Of a stretch of 64,000 bases of DNA, positions 54,457 through 64,000 are shown piece after piece. Numbering within the stretch: the stretch's first letter is position 1; each line of letters begins with the position of its first letter. Under the pieces are notes generated by a model, which saw only the letters and a program-made list of their open reading frames with translations, was not told the origin of the DNA and did not search any database. Source of the DNA: Marinomonas sp. SBI8L (GTDB lineage: Bacteria > Pseudomonadota > Gammaproteobacteria > Pseudomonadales > Marinomonadaceae); contig NZ_JSEO01000007.1 in NCBI RefSeq assembly GCF_001624705.1, positions 186,001 through 250,000 of the forward strand. The letters are read 5' to 3'. A program made the translations under genes and the position numbers.

Positions 54457-57144
54457 ATGGGTGAATTAGCCAAAGAAATTACTCCCGTCAGTATTGAGAA
54501 CGAACTGAAAAGCTCTTATTTAGATTACGCCATGAGTGTTATTGTTGGCCGAGCTTTGCCTGATGTTCGTGACGGTTTAAAACCTGTCCATCGTCGCGTT
54601 TTATTTGCGATGCATGAAGAGAAAAATGATTGGAATAAAGCATATAAAAAATCGGCTCGTATCGTTGGTAACGTAATTGGTAAGTACCACCCACATGGTG
54701 ATACTGCCGTTTACGATGCAATTGTCCGATTGGCTCAGCCTTTCTCCATGCGTTACACCTTGGTTGATGGTCAAGGTAACTTCGGTTCAGTAGATGGTGA
54801 TAACCCAGCTGCGATGCGTTATACCGAAATTCGTATGGAAAAAATTGCTCACAACTTCCTAATGGATCTTGAGAGAGAGACGGTTGACTTTGTACCTAAC
54901 TATGATGGTACAGAGCATATGCCTGATGTTATGCCGACTCGAATTCCAGGCCTTTTGGTTAACGGGTCTTCTGGTATTGCGGTTGGTATGGCGACAAATA
55001 TTCCACCACATAACTTGAGTGAAGTGATTGATGGTAGTTTGGCGCTTATAGATAATGAAGCGATTACCATTGATGAGCTTATGGAGTTTATCCCAGGCCC
55101 TGACTTTCCAACGTCTGCTTTTATTAACGGTAGAGCCGGCATTGTCGACGCTTATAAAACAGGTCGTGGCAAAATCTATATGCGTGCTCGTCACCATATT
55201 GAACAACTTGAGAAAGGAAATCGTGAAGCTATTGTTTTCACCGAAATTCCTTACCAGTTAAATAAAGCGCGTGTTATTGAAAAAATTGCAGAACTTGTTA
55301 AAGACAAAAAGCTTGAAGGCATTAGTGAGCTAAGAGATGAGTCCGATAAAGAAGGTATGCGTATTGTTATCGAGCTTCGTCGTGGCGAAAATGCAGATGT
55401 AGTCGTTAATAATCTATTTATTCAAACTCAGTTGCAGGGTGTTTTTGGTATTAACATGGTGGCCTTGGTTGATGGTCGTCCAGAGTTGTTGAACCTGAAA
55501 CAAGTGCTTGAGTGTTTTGTTAAGCACAGACGAGAAGTTGTTACTCGTCGTACTATTTTTGAACTTCGTAAAGCACGTGAGCGTGGCCATGTGCTAGAAG
55601 GTCTAGCTGTTGCTTTGGCGAACATTGAAGAAATCATCGAGTTAATACGTCAATCGCCAACTTCAGCTGAGGCAAAAGAGAAATTAGTCTCTAAAGCTTG
55701 GGCACCAGGTGATGTATCGGCAATGTTAGAACGTGCTGGTACTGATGCTTGTCGTCCAGATGATTTACCAGAAGAGTTTGGCTTTAAAAATGGTTCTTAC
55801 TATCTATCTCCAGTTCAAGCGCAGGCGATTCTAGATTTACGTTTACACCGCCTGACAGGTCTTGAGCATGAGAAGCTGCAAAACGAATATAAAGCTCTTA
55901 TTGAACTAATTGCTGAGTTGTTACATATCTTGTCATCTCCAGCTCGTTTGATGGAAGTAATCCGAGACGAATTAGTTGAAATCAAAGAGCAGTTTGGTGA
56001 TGAACGTCGCACTGAGATTTTGACATCCCGTCAGGACTTGACGGTTGCTGACTTGATTGATGAAGCGCCAATGGTAGTAACCATCTCTAATACAGGTTAC
56101 GCCAAATCACAGCCACTAGAAGAGTACCAAGCTCAAAGACGTGGTGGTCGTGGTAAGTCATCATCTAGCATGAAAGATGAAGATCATATTAGTCATCTAT
56201 TAGTAACAAGTAGTCACGATACCATCATGCTATTTAGTAACTTTGGTAAAGTATACTGGTTGCGTGTATTCGAAATTCCTGTTGCTAGCCGTAATGCGAA
56301 AGGTCGTCCGATTATTAACCTTCTGCCATTGAGTGAAGGTGAGTCGATTTCTGCATTATTGCCTTTGGTTACCCCAGAGAAAACAGATGCTGATGACTCT
56401 GAAGTGGATGAGAATGAAGACGCTGAAAGCTTTATCTTCATGGCGACTGCGAATGGAACCGTGAAGAAGACGGCTATGCAGCATTTCTCTCGTCCTCGTT
56501 CAACGGGTCTGATTGCCTTGAGCTTAGATGAGACCGATGAGCTTGTTGGTGTTGCTATCACAAGCGGTAAAGATGATGTCGTACTTGTCTCTAGTACAGG
56601 TAAGACAATACGCTTTAAAGAGTCTGATGTTAGAGCTATGGGTCGAACAGCGGCTGGTGTTCGCGGTATCAAGCTTGCAGCAGAAGATGCAAAAGTTGTG
56701 TCTTTGATCGTGCCAGAAGAAGGTATGAGCGTACTGACTGCTTGTGTACACGGTTATGGTAAGCGAACACTGATTGATGACTTCCCAGTTTATGGTCGTG
56801 GTGGTCAAGGTGTCATTGGTATTCAGGTATCTGATCGTAATGGCCCAGTTGTTGGGGCTGTCCAGGTTGCTGATGATGATGAGATTATCTTGATTACTGA
56901 TCAGGGAACCTTAGTACGTACTCGTGTCAGTGAAGTTTCTTGCCAAGGACGTAATACACAGGGTGTTACCTTGATTCGCTTGACTAATGATGAGCATCTA
57001 GTTGGTGTTGTTCGAGTTGTCGAGGATGATGAAGAGCTAGAAGATGAAGTTGATGGTGAGGTAATTGAGGGTGAGGTGGCAGAAGTAAATGCTGAAACCG
57101 CACCTGATGACACGGCTTCAGATTCGGGTGAATCTGAACAATGA
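54457..57144 (+). CDS. gyrA: DNA gyrase subunit A
   Basis: An 895-residue type II topoisomerase subunit that cuts and rejoins DNA. The catalytic tyrosine is in [10 protein letters not shown] and the GyrA box (QRRGGRGK) is intact. Six beta-pinwheel blades form the C-terminal domain. The quinolone region reads [14 protein letters not shown], so the E. coli Ser83 position is Thr and Asp87 is kept; Thr at that place is wild type in Pseudomonas. The end is an acidic tail of about 40 residues. Monocistronic, with promoter and terminator visible. Confidence 0.97.
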   Translation: MGELAKEITPVSIENELKSSYLDYAMSVIVGRALPDVRDGLKPVHRRVLFAMHEEKNDWNKAYKKSARIVGNVIGKYHPHGDTAVYDAIVRLAQPFSMRYTLVDGQGNFGSVDGDNPAAMRYTEIRMEKIAHNFLMDLERETVDFVPNYDGTEHMPDVMPTRIPGLLVNGSSGIAVGMATNIPPHNLSEVIDGSLALIDNEAITIDELMEFIPGPDFPTSAFINGRAGIVDAYKTGRGKIYMRARHHIEQLEKGNREAIVFTEIPYQLNKARVIEKIAELVKDKKLEGISELRDESDKEGMRIVIELRRGENADVVVNNLFIQTQLQGVFGINMVALVDGRPELLNLKQVLECFVKHRREVVTRRTIFELRKARERGHVLEGLAVALANIEEIIELIRQSPTSAEAKEKLVSKAWAPGDVSAMLERAGTDACRPDDLPEEFGFKNGSYYLSPVQAQAILDLRLHRLTGLEHEKLQNEYKALIELIAELLHILSSPARLMEVIRDELVEIKEQFGDERRTEILTSRQDLTVADLIDEAPMVVTISNTGYAKSQPLEEYQAQRRGGRGKSSSSMKDEDHISHLLVTSSHDTIMLFSNFGKVYWLRVFEIPVASRNAKGRPIINLLPLSEGESISALLPLVTPEKTDADDSEVDENEDAESFIFMATANGTVKKTAMQHFSRPRSTGLIALSLDETDELVGVAITSGKDDVVLVSSTGKTIRFKESDVRAMGRTAAGVRGIKLAAEDAKVVSLIVPEEGMSVLTACVHGYGKRTLIDDFPVYGRGGQGVIGIQVSDRNGPVVGAVQVADDDEIILITDQGTLVRTRVSEVSCQGRNTQGVTLIRLTNDEHLVGVVRVVEDDEELEDEVDGEVIEGEVAEVNAETAPDDTASDSGESEQ

Positions 57145-57174
57145 TAGTGTGTCTCATTAGTTAGTGTATCTAAG

Positions 57175-57214
57175 CAAGGGCGCCTTATTTTGATAATGCG
57201 CCCTTGTGTTTTTT
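57175..57214 (+). terminator. Terminator of gyrA
   Basis: CAAGGGCGC (57175-57183) pairs with GCGCCCTTG (57198-57206), followed by a T-run. Confidence 0.85.
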
Positions 57215-57249
57215 GGTGGTTTTAGTTTTTAAGAAGGGTTTTTAGCGTC

Positions 57250-58332
57250 ATGTCTCGTGTTTATAATTTCTGTTCTGGTCCTGCTGCTTTGCCTGAAGCT
57301 GTTTTAGTAAAGGCGCAACGTGAAATACTAGATTGGCACGGAGTTGGAATGTCGGTGATGGAAATGAGTCACCGTAGTAAAGAGTTTGTATCTGTTTTGG
57401 AGTCAGCTAAACAGAACTTGATTAAGTTACTTGATATTCCAGAAAATTATGAAGTGCTGTTTATGCAAGGTGGTGCATCGACTTTGTTTGCACAAATTCC
57501 TGCTAATTTAACGCCTGGTTATGAGTCTGCTTGTTATTTGGATACAGGAGTTTGGTCTGCAAAAGCGATCAAAGAAGCTGCTAAATATACAAAAGTGGAT
57601 GTTGTAGCTTCTTCAAAAGATTCAAACTACCAGACAGTGCCGGCTTTCGATGGTCTACAAATTGATGAATCTGCATCATATCTTCACATTACTCCCAATG
57701 AAACCATTGGTGGTTTAGAATTTGCTGATTTACCAGAAACTGACTTGCCTATTGTTGCAGACCTTTCTTCAACGATTCTGTCTCGTAAAATTGATGTGAG
57801 CCGTTATGGATTAATTTATGCGGGTGCCCAGAAAAACATTGGTCCTGCAGGTGTTGTTGTTGTCATTATTCGTAAGGACCTGTTAGCGCGAAGCCAAGAT
57901 AGTCTGCCAACAACATGGAACTTTGCCAAAATTGCTGAAAATGGCTCTATGGTAAACACGCCTCCAACTTACAGTATTTACTTGGCAAATCTGGTTTTTG
58001 AATGGTTGCTAGAGCAAGGTGGTGTTGAAGCGATTGAGCAAGTCAATATTGAAAAGGCGCGTCGTCTTTATCAGAAATTGGATTCAAGTCGTCTGTTTGC
58101 TAACAATATAGATGCTAACTACCGTTCTCGCATGAACATTCCTTTTACCTTAGCTGATGAGTCTTTGGAAAAAGCTTTCTTAGAAGAATCTGAAGCCGAA
58201 GGATTAAAAACATTGGCTGGCCATCGATCTGTGGGTGGTATGAGGGCAAGTATTTATAATGCTATGCCAATTGAAGGTGTGACAACACTGATTGACTTTA
58301 TGAATGCATTTGAGAAGAAATACGGTTATTAA
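57250..58332 (+). CDS. serC: Phosphoserine aminotransferase
   Basis: A 360-residue PLP enzyme for serine and pyridoxal phosphate synthesis. FCSGPAALPEAV, GGASTLFA and the PLP lysine in YAGAQKNIGPAG are present, as is HRSVGGMRASIYNA near the end. It opens the serC-pheA-tyrA/aroA-cmk-rpsA block, a conserved order that joins amino acid and nucleotide synthesis with ribosomal protein S1. Confidence 0.96.
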   Translation: MSRVYNFCSGPAALPEAVLVKAQREILDWHGVGMSVMEMSHRSKEFVSVLESAKQNLIKLLDIPENYEVLFMQGGASTLFAQIPANLTPGYESACYLDTGVWSAKAIKEAAKYTKVDVVASSKDSNYQTVPAFDGLQIDESASYLHITPNETIGGLEFADLPETDLPIVADLSSTILSRKIDVSRYGLIYAGAQKNIGPAGVVVVIIRKDLLARSQDSLPTTWNFAKIAENGSMVNTPPTYSIYLANLVFEWLLEQGGVEAIEQVNIEKARRLYQKLDSSRLFANNIDANYRSRMNIPFTLADESLEKAFLEESEAEGLKTLAGHRSVGGMRASIYNAMPIEGVTTLIDFMNAFEKKYGY

Positions 58333-58446
58333 AATAGTTTGCACTTGTGTGGGCTTTGCAAAGTATTTTTGAAGAATAAGTGAGTGCCGAGTAGGCATCA
58401 AACGAGCCGTAAGAGCTCGAGAACTAATGAAAGGTTGCTAGAGAAC

Positions 58447-59568
58447 GTGCCAAAAAATAATACAAATGTACCAGATACTTTGCCTTTATTAAGGGATCGT
58501 ATTGATGCGATAGATACTGAAATACAAGCATTGATTAATGAGCGTGCCCAGTGTGCGCAGAAAGTAGCAGATGTTAAATTGTCAGAACAGGGGGATGAAG
58601 CGGTTGTCTTCTATCGTCCTGAACGGGAAGCGCAGGTTTTACGTCGTGTGATGGAGCGTAATAAGGGGCCGTTAGGTAATGAAGAGATGGCGAAAATTTT
58701 TCGTCAGGTAATGTCTTCATGTCTTGCCCTTGAAAAACCTATGCGCATTGCCTTTTTAGGGCCTGAAGGTACCTTTACTCAACAGGCAGCGATTAAGCAC
58801 TTTGGACGCTCTATTATTAGTGCGCCAATGGCAGCGATTGATGAAGTATTTCGTGAGGTTGAATCTAGTGCAGCTAACTATGGGGTTGTGCCAGTAGAGA
58901 ACTCAACCGAGGGTGTGGTTAATCATACCTTAGACAGTTTTAGAGACTCTACATTAAAAATCTGTGGTGAAGTTGAATTGCGTATTCATCATCACTTGTT
59001 AGTTGCTCCTAATATTGATGCTGAAAAAATTACTCATATTTATTCTCATCAGCAGTCTTTGGCACAATGTCGCGCTTGGCTTGATAGATATTGGCCTCAT
59101 GCAGAGCGTATTGCCGTTAACTCTAATGCCGAAGCGGCTAAAATGGTAGCCGATGCGGCGCAAAAAGGGGCAGCGATTGCGGCTATCGCAGGGGATATTG
59201 CCAGCGAACTTTACTCTTTAACTAAGCTGTCTTCCAATATTGAAGATCACCCTGATAATACCACTCGATTTTTGATGATAGGGCATCAAGATGTATTGCC
59301 AAGCGGTAAGGATAAAACCTCTTTGCTGATTAGTGCTAAAAATGAGCCGGGTGCCTTATATAAGCTATTGGAACCATTTCAGAAGCATAATGTCAGTATG
59401 ACCCGATTAGAAACTCGTCCATCTCTTATGAGTCGTTGGGGCTATATTTTTTATATCGATTTTGAAGGTCATGCTGATGAAGGAAGTTCTGTTGCTGTGA
59501 TCAAAGATCTAGAGAAGCGGGCATCAGAAGTGAAGGTGTTAGGATCTTATCCGATCGCTGTTCTTTAA
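58447..59568 (+). CDS. pheA: Chorismate mutase/prephenate dehydratase (P-protein)
   Basis: A 373-residue bifunctional enzyme of phenylalanine synthesis. Chorismate mutase domain about 10-95 (RDRIDAIDTEIQALINERA), prephenate dehydratase about 100-280 (FLGPEGTFTQQAA, VPVENSTEG, TRFLMIG) and a C-terminal ACT domain (NEPGALYKLL, LETRPS) for Phe feedback. The start is uncertain: GTG at 58447 gives the usual N-terminus; the frame opens upstream at 58384 (GTG) with residues unlike PheA. It follows serC after 114 bp. Confidence 0.93.
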   Translation: MPKNNTNVPDTLPLLRDRIDAIDTEIQALINERAQCAQKVADVKLSEQGDEAVVFYRPEREAQVLRRVMERNKGPLGNEEMAKIFRQVMSSCLALEKPMRIAFLGPEGTFTQQAAIKHFGRSIISAPMAAIDEVFREVESSAANYGVVPVENSTEGVVNHTLDSFRDSTLKICGEVELRIHHHLLVAPNIDAEKITHIYSHQQSLAQCRAWLDRYWPHAERIAVNSNAEAAKMVADAAQKGAAIAAIAGDIASELYSLTKLSSNIEDHPDNTTRFLMIGHQDVLPSGKDKTSLLISAKNEPGALYKLLEPFQKHNVSMTRLETRPSLMSRWGYIFYIDFEGHADEGSSVAVIKDLEKRASEVKVLGSYPIAVL

Positions 59569-59611
59569 CTGTATTTATCAATGCCGTTTTTTATAAGGTG
59601 GCAAATTTAAT

Positions 59612-61894
59612 TTGAAGTATAAGGTGTTTACGTTGTCTGAGTTGCAATCCAATCAGTTTGAAAAAGCTGATGAGCATTTTGGTAATGTGTTAATTGTTGG
59701 TTTGGGCATGATAGGTGGCTCAGTTGCTAAGGCATTAAAAGAACGCGGTCTTGCTTATCTATTTGGTTCTGATCGACGCCATGATGAACTGACATTGGGT
59801 GTTGCAACTCATGTAATTGATTTTGAAGCTGAGCTAGATGCTGAGTTTATTGAAAAAATGGACGTCATTCTTCTGGCGACGCCAGTAAGAGCGATGGAGG
59901 TTGTGCTCGAACAGATAAAGCCTTTTTTATTGGATACCACCTTAGTAACAGATGTAGGTTCGACTAAGGGGAGTGTTGTTGAGGCGGCAAGAAAGGTGTT
60001 TGGTTCCGTACCTGCGAACTTTATTCCTGGGCATCCTATTGCAGGGGCTGAAAAAAGTGGTGTCTTAGCTGCTAACCCCAATCTATTCGAAAATCATAAG
60101 GTTATTGTTACACCTTTACCCAACAGTGATGCATTGTTAGTTGATAAGCTTCACAGGATGTGGACTGCAATTGGTGCTGATGTGGTAAGTATGGATGTGA
60201 CGCATCATGACCATGTTCTTGCTGGTTCTAGTCACTTGCCTCATTTACTTGCTTATACTCTGGTTGATGCATTGGCTAACAGTGAGCGTAGTCAGGATGT
60301 ATTTAGATTTGCAGCAGGTGGGTTTAGAGATTTTACTCGTATCGCTTCAAGTGATCCTATTATGTGGCGAGATGTCTTCTTGGCAAATAAGGATGCGACT
60401 CTTGAGTCTTTAGATTCTTTTACTGAGCATTTACAACAACTGAGACATTCTATTGAAGTGGGTGATGGGCCTGCGATGTTTGGTGTATTTACTCGAGCAA
60501 AATCTGCGCGAGATCATTTTTTGCGTTTATTAGAGGCGAGATCATCTTCAAGCGCTTCGACTGTAAAGCCTATTTCTATTAAGGTATTGCCCGCTTCACT
60601 GGTGAAAGGTGAGATTAATGTGCGCGGTGACAAATTTCTGTCACATAGTCTGATTACTATGGCTGCCCTTAGTGAAGGGGTAAGTGAATTCTCGAACCTT
60701 GATATGGGTCAGGGGGTCAAAGTGACCTTGCAAGCTCTGCGAGATATGGGGGTTGTTGTTGAGGATTTTGGTGGTCAACGTATTCGCATTCATGGTGTTG
60801 GCTTAAATGGCTTAAAAGCACCTATTGCCCCGATTAATGTGCATGAATCCGAGTTAAGCTTACATGTGTTGCTGCCAGTGCTTGCTGCGCAAAAGTTTGC
60901 TGTTACCTTTGTTGCTGAAGGGGCTTTAAGCTCACAGCCTTTTGTAGATTTACTCTCGATTGTTAAGGTAATGGGAGCAAGTGTGACGACTTCTGAGTCT
61001 GGATGCTTACCTTTTACGATAGCAACAGAAAATCAATTGATAAATCAGTATAAAATTGATGTTAAAGGGCGCTCAAGGCAGTTAAAATTAGCCGCGCTAA
61101 TTGCTGGGGTGATGAGTCAAAAAAATGTTGAGCTGAATTTGCCGAGGGATTTAGATGGCAGTGATGCTGTTTTATCTCTGTTTTCGTGTGAGCAGGATGT
61201 TCGTACTAACGACAAGGGTGACAACATACTTGCTGTAAAGCAGGGGCAGAAGCCACAGGCTGCAAGTCTAGATGTGCCTGCAGATGACAATAAAACAGCT
61301 TGGTTAACATTATTGGCATGTTTATCTCCTGGGTCTAAGTTGATGATTAATAATGCTGGCATTACTCAAATGAACTCAGCATTTTTAAAAGTTCTGCTAG
61401 CAAATGGCGCCAATATTGAATTGCACAATGTTAACGAAGATCAGCCGCTTACTGTGTCTGAAGGCAAAATTAAAGTTGGGTTTGCTGCTTTCTCTGGCTT
61501 TACAATAAAAGAATCAGAGATTTTATCAGTTTGTAGCGAATTGCTACTACTGTGTGTTGCAGCTGTGTACGCCAAAGGTACCAGTAGAATCGAAGGAATA
61601 CATAGCTTGCCCTATCGCTGGGAAGATAGAGTGACAACCTTTGTCGATGCTTTAACTATTATAGGTGTGCCATGCAGTTTACAAGCTGGTGTGCTGGAGA
61701 TCGAAGGTTGCATTCCTTGTGGTGGGGAGCTGGATAGTGCGGGCGATTACCATTTAAGTTTAGCTATGTTGGCTTTGGGTATGCGCAGCCGTAGTCCTGT
61801 GACAGTAAATGATTGTCACAAGTTGTTAGAAGAATTTGAAGAGTTTGAAACTATTGTTGAGTCATTAGGCTTTCATTGCCAACTTACTCAATAA
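59612..61894 (+). CDS. tyrA: Prephenate dehydrogenase fused to a degenerate EPSP synthase-like domain
   Basis: A 760-residue fusion. Residues about 20-310 are a prephenate dehydrogenase ([52 protein letters not shown]) for tyrosine synthesis. Residues about 325-760 have the EPSP synthase fold but most active-site residues are changed: the equivalents of E. coli Ser23, Arg27, Arg100, Arg124, Asp313, Lys340, Glu341 and Arg386 are Phe342, Ser346, His418, Gln442, Ser642, Arg669, Trp670 and His714, and the GNxGT motif reads HESEL. Lys22, Gln171 and Arg344 equivalents remain. EPSP synthase activity is therefore unlikely. Pseudomonas has the same fusion with an active second half. TTG start after AAGGTGG. 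Confidence 0.9.
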   Translation: MKYKVFTLSELQSNQFEKADEHFGNVLIVGLGMIGGSVAKALKERGLAYLFGSDRRHDELTLGVATHVIDFEAELDAEFIEKMDVILLATPVRAMEVVLEQIKPFLLDTTLVTDVGSTKGSVVEAARKVFGSVPANFIPGHPIAGAEKSGVLAANPNLFENHKVIVTPLPNSDALLVDKLHRMWTAIGADVVSMDVTHHDHVLAGSSHLPHLLAYTLVDALANSERSQDVFRFAAGGFRDFTRIASSDPIMWRDVFLANKDATLESLDSFTEHLQQLRHSIEVGDGPAMFGVFTRAKSARDHFLRLLEARSSSSASTVKPISIKVLPASLVKGEINVRGDKFLSHSLITMAALSEGVSEFSNLDMGQGVKVTLQALRDMGVVVEDFGGQRIRIHGVGLNGLKAPIAPINVHESELSLHVLLPVLAAQKFAVTFVAEGALSSQPFVDLLSIVKVMGASVTTSESGCLPFTIATENQLINQYKIDVKGRSRQLKLAALIAGVMSQKNVELNLPRDLDGSDAVLSLFSCEQDVRTNDKGDNILAVKQGQKPQAASLDVPADDNKTAWLTLLACLSPGSKLMINNAGITQMNSAFLKVLLANGANIELHNVNEDQPLTVSEGKIKVGFAAFSGFTIKESEILSVCSELLLLCVAAVYAKGTSRIEGIHSLPYRWEDRVTTFVDALTIIGVPCSLQAGVLEIEGCIPCGGELDSAGDYHLSLAMLALGMRSRSPVTVNDCHKLLEEFEEFETIVESLGFHCQLTQ

Positions 61895-61910
61895 CAAGAG
61901 AGGAAAGAAT

Positions 61911-62594
61911 ATGATCAATCAGGCACCTATCATCACAATAGATGGTCCGAGTGGCGCTGGTAAGGGCACTGTGAGTCAGGTAATTGCTGATAAACTAGGC
62001 TGGAATCTATTGGATAGTGGTGCGTTGTATCGCCTATTAGCACTTGCTGCTGCCCATCATGGGATGGCGATGGACGATGCTGACACATTAAAAGTTTTAG
62101 CTGAACACTTGGATGTTCAATTTCGTCACGGAGAAAATGGCGAAACAGAAATCGTGCTAGAAGGCGAGAATGTGACTCAAGCAATTCGCACGGAAGTGGT
62201 TGGTAATAATGCCTCTAAACTTGCTGCTATTCCGGAAGTGCGTGAAGGTTTGCTTCTACGTCAACATGCGTTTGCCCATGAGCCAGGTTTAGTGGCGGAT
62301 GGAAGAGATATGGGGACAATCGTATTTCCTGATGCGCCAGTTAAGGTTTTTTTAACAGCTAGTGCTGAAGAACGCGCAAACCGTCGCTTCCTTCAATTGA
62401 AAGCGAAGGGCGAGAGTGTTAATATTGAAGAATTAGTGAGCACCATTCAAGAAAGAGACGAGCGTGATGCAAATCGTGCCGTTGCCCCTCTAGTGCCGGC
62501 AGTCGGCGCCTTGGTTGTTGACAGTACAGATCAATCCATAGAACAGGTCGTTGAATCTATTCTTGCCGAAGTGGCAAAGAAGGGTATTAACTGA
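61911..62594 (+). CDS. cmk: Cytidylate kinase
   Basis: A 227-residue kinase phosphorylating CMP and dCMP. The P-loop is [26 protein letters not shown] and the lid region [11 protein letters not shown] are typical. It lies 16 bp after the tyrA/aroA fusion with GAGAGG as ribosome site, so it is co-transcribed. Confidence 0.96.
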   Translation: MINQAPIITIDGPSGAGKGTVSQVIADKLGWNLLDSGALYRLLALAAAHHGMAMDDADTLKVLAEHLDVQFRHGENGETEIVLEGENVTQAIRTEVVGNNASKLAAIPEVREGLLLRQHAFAHEPGLVADGRDMGTIVFPDAPVKVFLTASAEERANRRFLQLKAKGESVNIEELVSTIQERDERDANRAVAPLVPAVGALVVDSTDQSIEQVVESILAEVAKKGIN

Positions 62595-62651
62595 TCTGTT
62601 TTTTGGCGTTAATGACGCTATACTTTAAAGCGTTTGTAACAAATTATCCCT

Positions 62652-62688
62652 GAGATAGGCGCCAGCAAAGTCTATCTCGCACTTTTTT
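62652..62688 (+). terminator. Possible terminator between cmk and rpsA
   Basis: GAGATAG (62652-62658) pairs with CTATCTC (62672-62678), and a T6 run follows after GCAC. The 13-base loop is long; it may be only partly effective. A separate rpsA promoter is expected downstream, but I could not assign it. Confidence 0.5.
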
Positions 62689-62759
62689 AAAATTGACCCG
62701 TGTTTGCTGGCAATGCGGTTACAGTATGGTTTATCCATGCTTACTTAATAGGAAATACA

Positions 62760-64000
62760 ATGACTCAAAGCTTCGCTGAACTGTTTGAAGAAAGCTTGTT
62801 AACCGTCGAAATGGCGCCAGGCTCAATTGTTACCGGTATTATTGTTGATATCGACAATGAATGGGTAACTGTTCATGCAGGTCTTAAATCTGAAGGTGTT
62901 ATTCCTCGTTCTCAGTTCCTATCTGAAAGCGGTGAATTCACTCTTAATATCGGCGACGAAGTAAAAGTTGCTCTAGACGCAGTAGAAGATGGTTTCGGTG
63001 AAACTAAGCTTTCTCGTGAGAAAGCTAAGCGTGCTGAGACTTGGGAAGTTCTTGAGAAAGCATACGAAGACAGCGAAATCGTTGTTGGTGTTATTAACGG
63101 TAAAGTTAAAGGTGGTTTCACCGTTGACATCGCTAATATCCGTGCTTTCCTACCTGGTTCCTTGGTTGACGTTCGTCCGATCCGTGACACTTCTCACCTA
63201 GAAGGTGTTGATCTAGAGTTTAAACTTATCAAACTTGATCAAAAACGTAACAACGTTGTTGTATCTCGTCGTGCCGTTATGGAAGCGACAAACAGCGCTG
63301 AACGCGAAACATTGCTTGCTTCTCTAGAAGAAGGTCAAGAAGTTAAAGGTATCGTTAAGAACCTTACTGACTACGGTGCATTCGTTGATCTTGGTGGTGT
63401 TGACGGTCTTCTACACATCACTGACATGGCTTGGAAACGCATTAAGCACCCAAGCGAAATCATTGCTGTTGGTGATGAAATCGACGTTAAAGTACTTAAG
63501 TTCGACCGTGAGCGTAACCGCGTATCTCTAGGTCTTAAGCAATTGGGTGAAGATCCATGGGTAGCAATCAAAGCCCGTTACCCAGAAGGTACTAAAGTAA
63601 CTGCTAAGGTTACTAACCTAACTGACTACGGTTGCTTCGCAGAACTTGAAGAAGGTGTTGAAGGTCTTGTTCACGTTTCTGAAATGGATTGGACAAACAA
63701 GAACATCCACCCATCAAAAGTTGTTCAAATTGGTGATGAAGTAGAAGTTATGATCCTAGACATCGACGAAGAACGTCGTCGTATTTCTCTAGGTGTTAAA
63801 CAGTGTACTCCTAATCCATGGGAAGAGTTCGCTACTTCTTACAACAAAGGCGACAAGATTTCTGGTGGCATCAAGTCTATCACTGACTTCGGTGTATTCA
63901 TCGGTCTTGAAGGCGGTATCGACGGTCTTGTACACCTATCTGACCTATCTTGGGATGAGACTGGTGAAGAAGCAGTTCGTCAATACAAGAAAGGTGATAA
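62760..64000 (+). CDS. rpsA: 30S ribosomal protein S1 (partial, 3' end outside window)
   Basis: The first 413 codons of ribosomal protein S1, which helps bind mRNA to the 30S subunit. It begins [13 protein letters not shown] after AGGAAA. Four S1 RNA-binding repeats are covered and a fifth begins, e.g. [73 protein letters not shown] and [24 protein letters not shown]. The reading frame is open to the window edge. Codon bias is strong, as for a highly expressed gene. Confidence 0.97.
   Translation, partial: MTQSFAELFEESLLTVEMAPGSIVTGIIVDIDNEWVTVHAGLKSEGVIPRSQFLSESGEFTLNIGDEVKVALDAVEDGFGETKLSREKAKRAETWEVLEKAYEDSEIVVGVINGKVKGGFTVDIANIRAFLPGSLVDVRPIRDTSHLEGVDLEFKLIKLDQKRNNVVVSRRAVMEATNSAERETLLASLEEGQEVKGIVKNLTDYGAFVDLGGVDGLLHITDMAWKRIKHPSEIIAVGDEIDVKVLKFDRERNRVSLGLKQLGEDPWVAIKARYPEGTKVTAKVTNLTDYGCFAELEEGVEGLVHVSEMDWTNKNIHPSKVVQIGDEVEVMILDIDEERRRISLGVKQCTPNPWEEFATSYNKGDKISGGIKSITDFGVFIGLEGGIDGLVHLSDLSWDETGEEAVRQYKKGD

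Noticed and set aside
54700-54730. Thr instead of Ser at the quinolone-resistance position of GyrA
   Set aside because: Thr is the wild-type residue in Pseudomonas, so this is not evidence of selected resistance.
1-64000. Mobile elements, CRISPR arrays and tRNA or rRNA genes
   Set aside because: Read through for regularly spaced repeats, transposase motifs and tRNA-like folds; none were found apart from the EF-G2 tail repeats.

Overview
The window looks like chromosomal DNA of a low-GC marine gammaproteobacterium of the Oceanospirillales/Pseudomonadales group, most likely Marinomonas-like (inference). The main evidence is the block gyrA-serC-pheA-tyrA/aroA-cmk-rpsA preceded by divergent mtaD-ubiG-yciK, an order typical of Pseudomonas and relatives. 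A Pseudomonas-type Fpr, fused TRAP permeases and AT-rich codon usage fit. I saw no rRNA, tRNA, CRISPR array, insertion sequence or prophage. Genes are dense and short palindromic terminators separate most convergent pairs.

Layout. 1-10 kb: end of a BaeSR-type two-component system, a YihG-type acyltransferase, a one-piece FAD/Fe-S D-lactate dehydrogenase, a PLP aminotransferase and a PAS-GGDEF-EAL protein. 10-18 kb: a solitary second elongation factor G whose 3' end and terminator are tandemly repeated, a glycosyltransferase, Fpr, MsrB and an LPD1-like zincin. 17.4-24.8 kb: a LysR-controlled catabolic operon with class III aminotransferase, beta-keto acid cleavage enzyme, TAXI-TRAP transporter and UspA protein. 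25-33.8 kb: accessory small genes, including a cytosolic stefin (cystatin)-like protein. 33.9-40.7 kb: a Tat-exported dehydrogenase operon in which a multicopper oxidase stands where a cytochrome subunit is usually found, then a binding-protein/diguanylate-cyclase pair. 41-48 kb: YgiQ, divergent lldR/lldD, FabV and a secreted protein of unknown function. 48-54 kb: an M16 peptidase, yciK, ubiG and mtaD. 54.4-64 kb: gyrA to rpsA (rpsA runs off the window).

How the genes work together. LldR, LldD and the distant Dld appear to form one lactate regulon, because the same TTGGT-N3-ACCAA-type palindromes lie in front of both loci, in each case as two sites about a whole number of helical turns apart. 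The aminotransferase, BKACE and TRAP genes suggest uptake of an organic acid or amino acid, transamination to a beta-keto acid and acetyl-CoA-dependent cleavage.

Most notable points: (1) the EPSP-synthase half of the TyrA-AroA fusion has lost most invariant substrate-binding and catalytic residues while the frame stays open, so it looks like a pseudoenzyme domain; (2) the GMC dehydrogenase/small subunit/multicopper oxidase operon may be a self-contained periplasmic sugar or alcohol oxidase chain; (3) the beta-keto acid catabolic operon has an unknown substrate; (4) there is a bacterial stefin-like protein.
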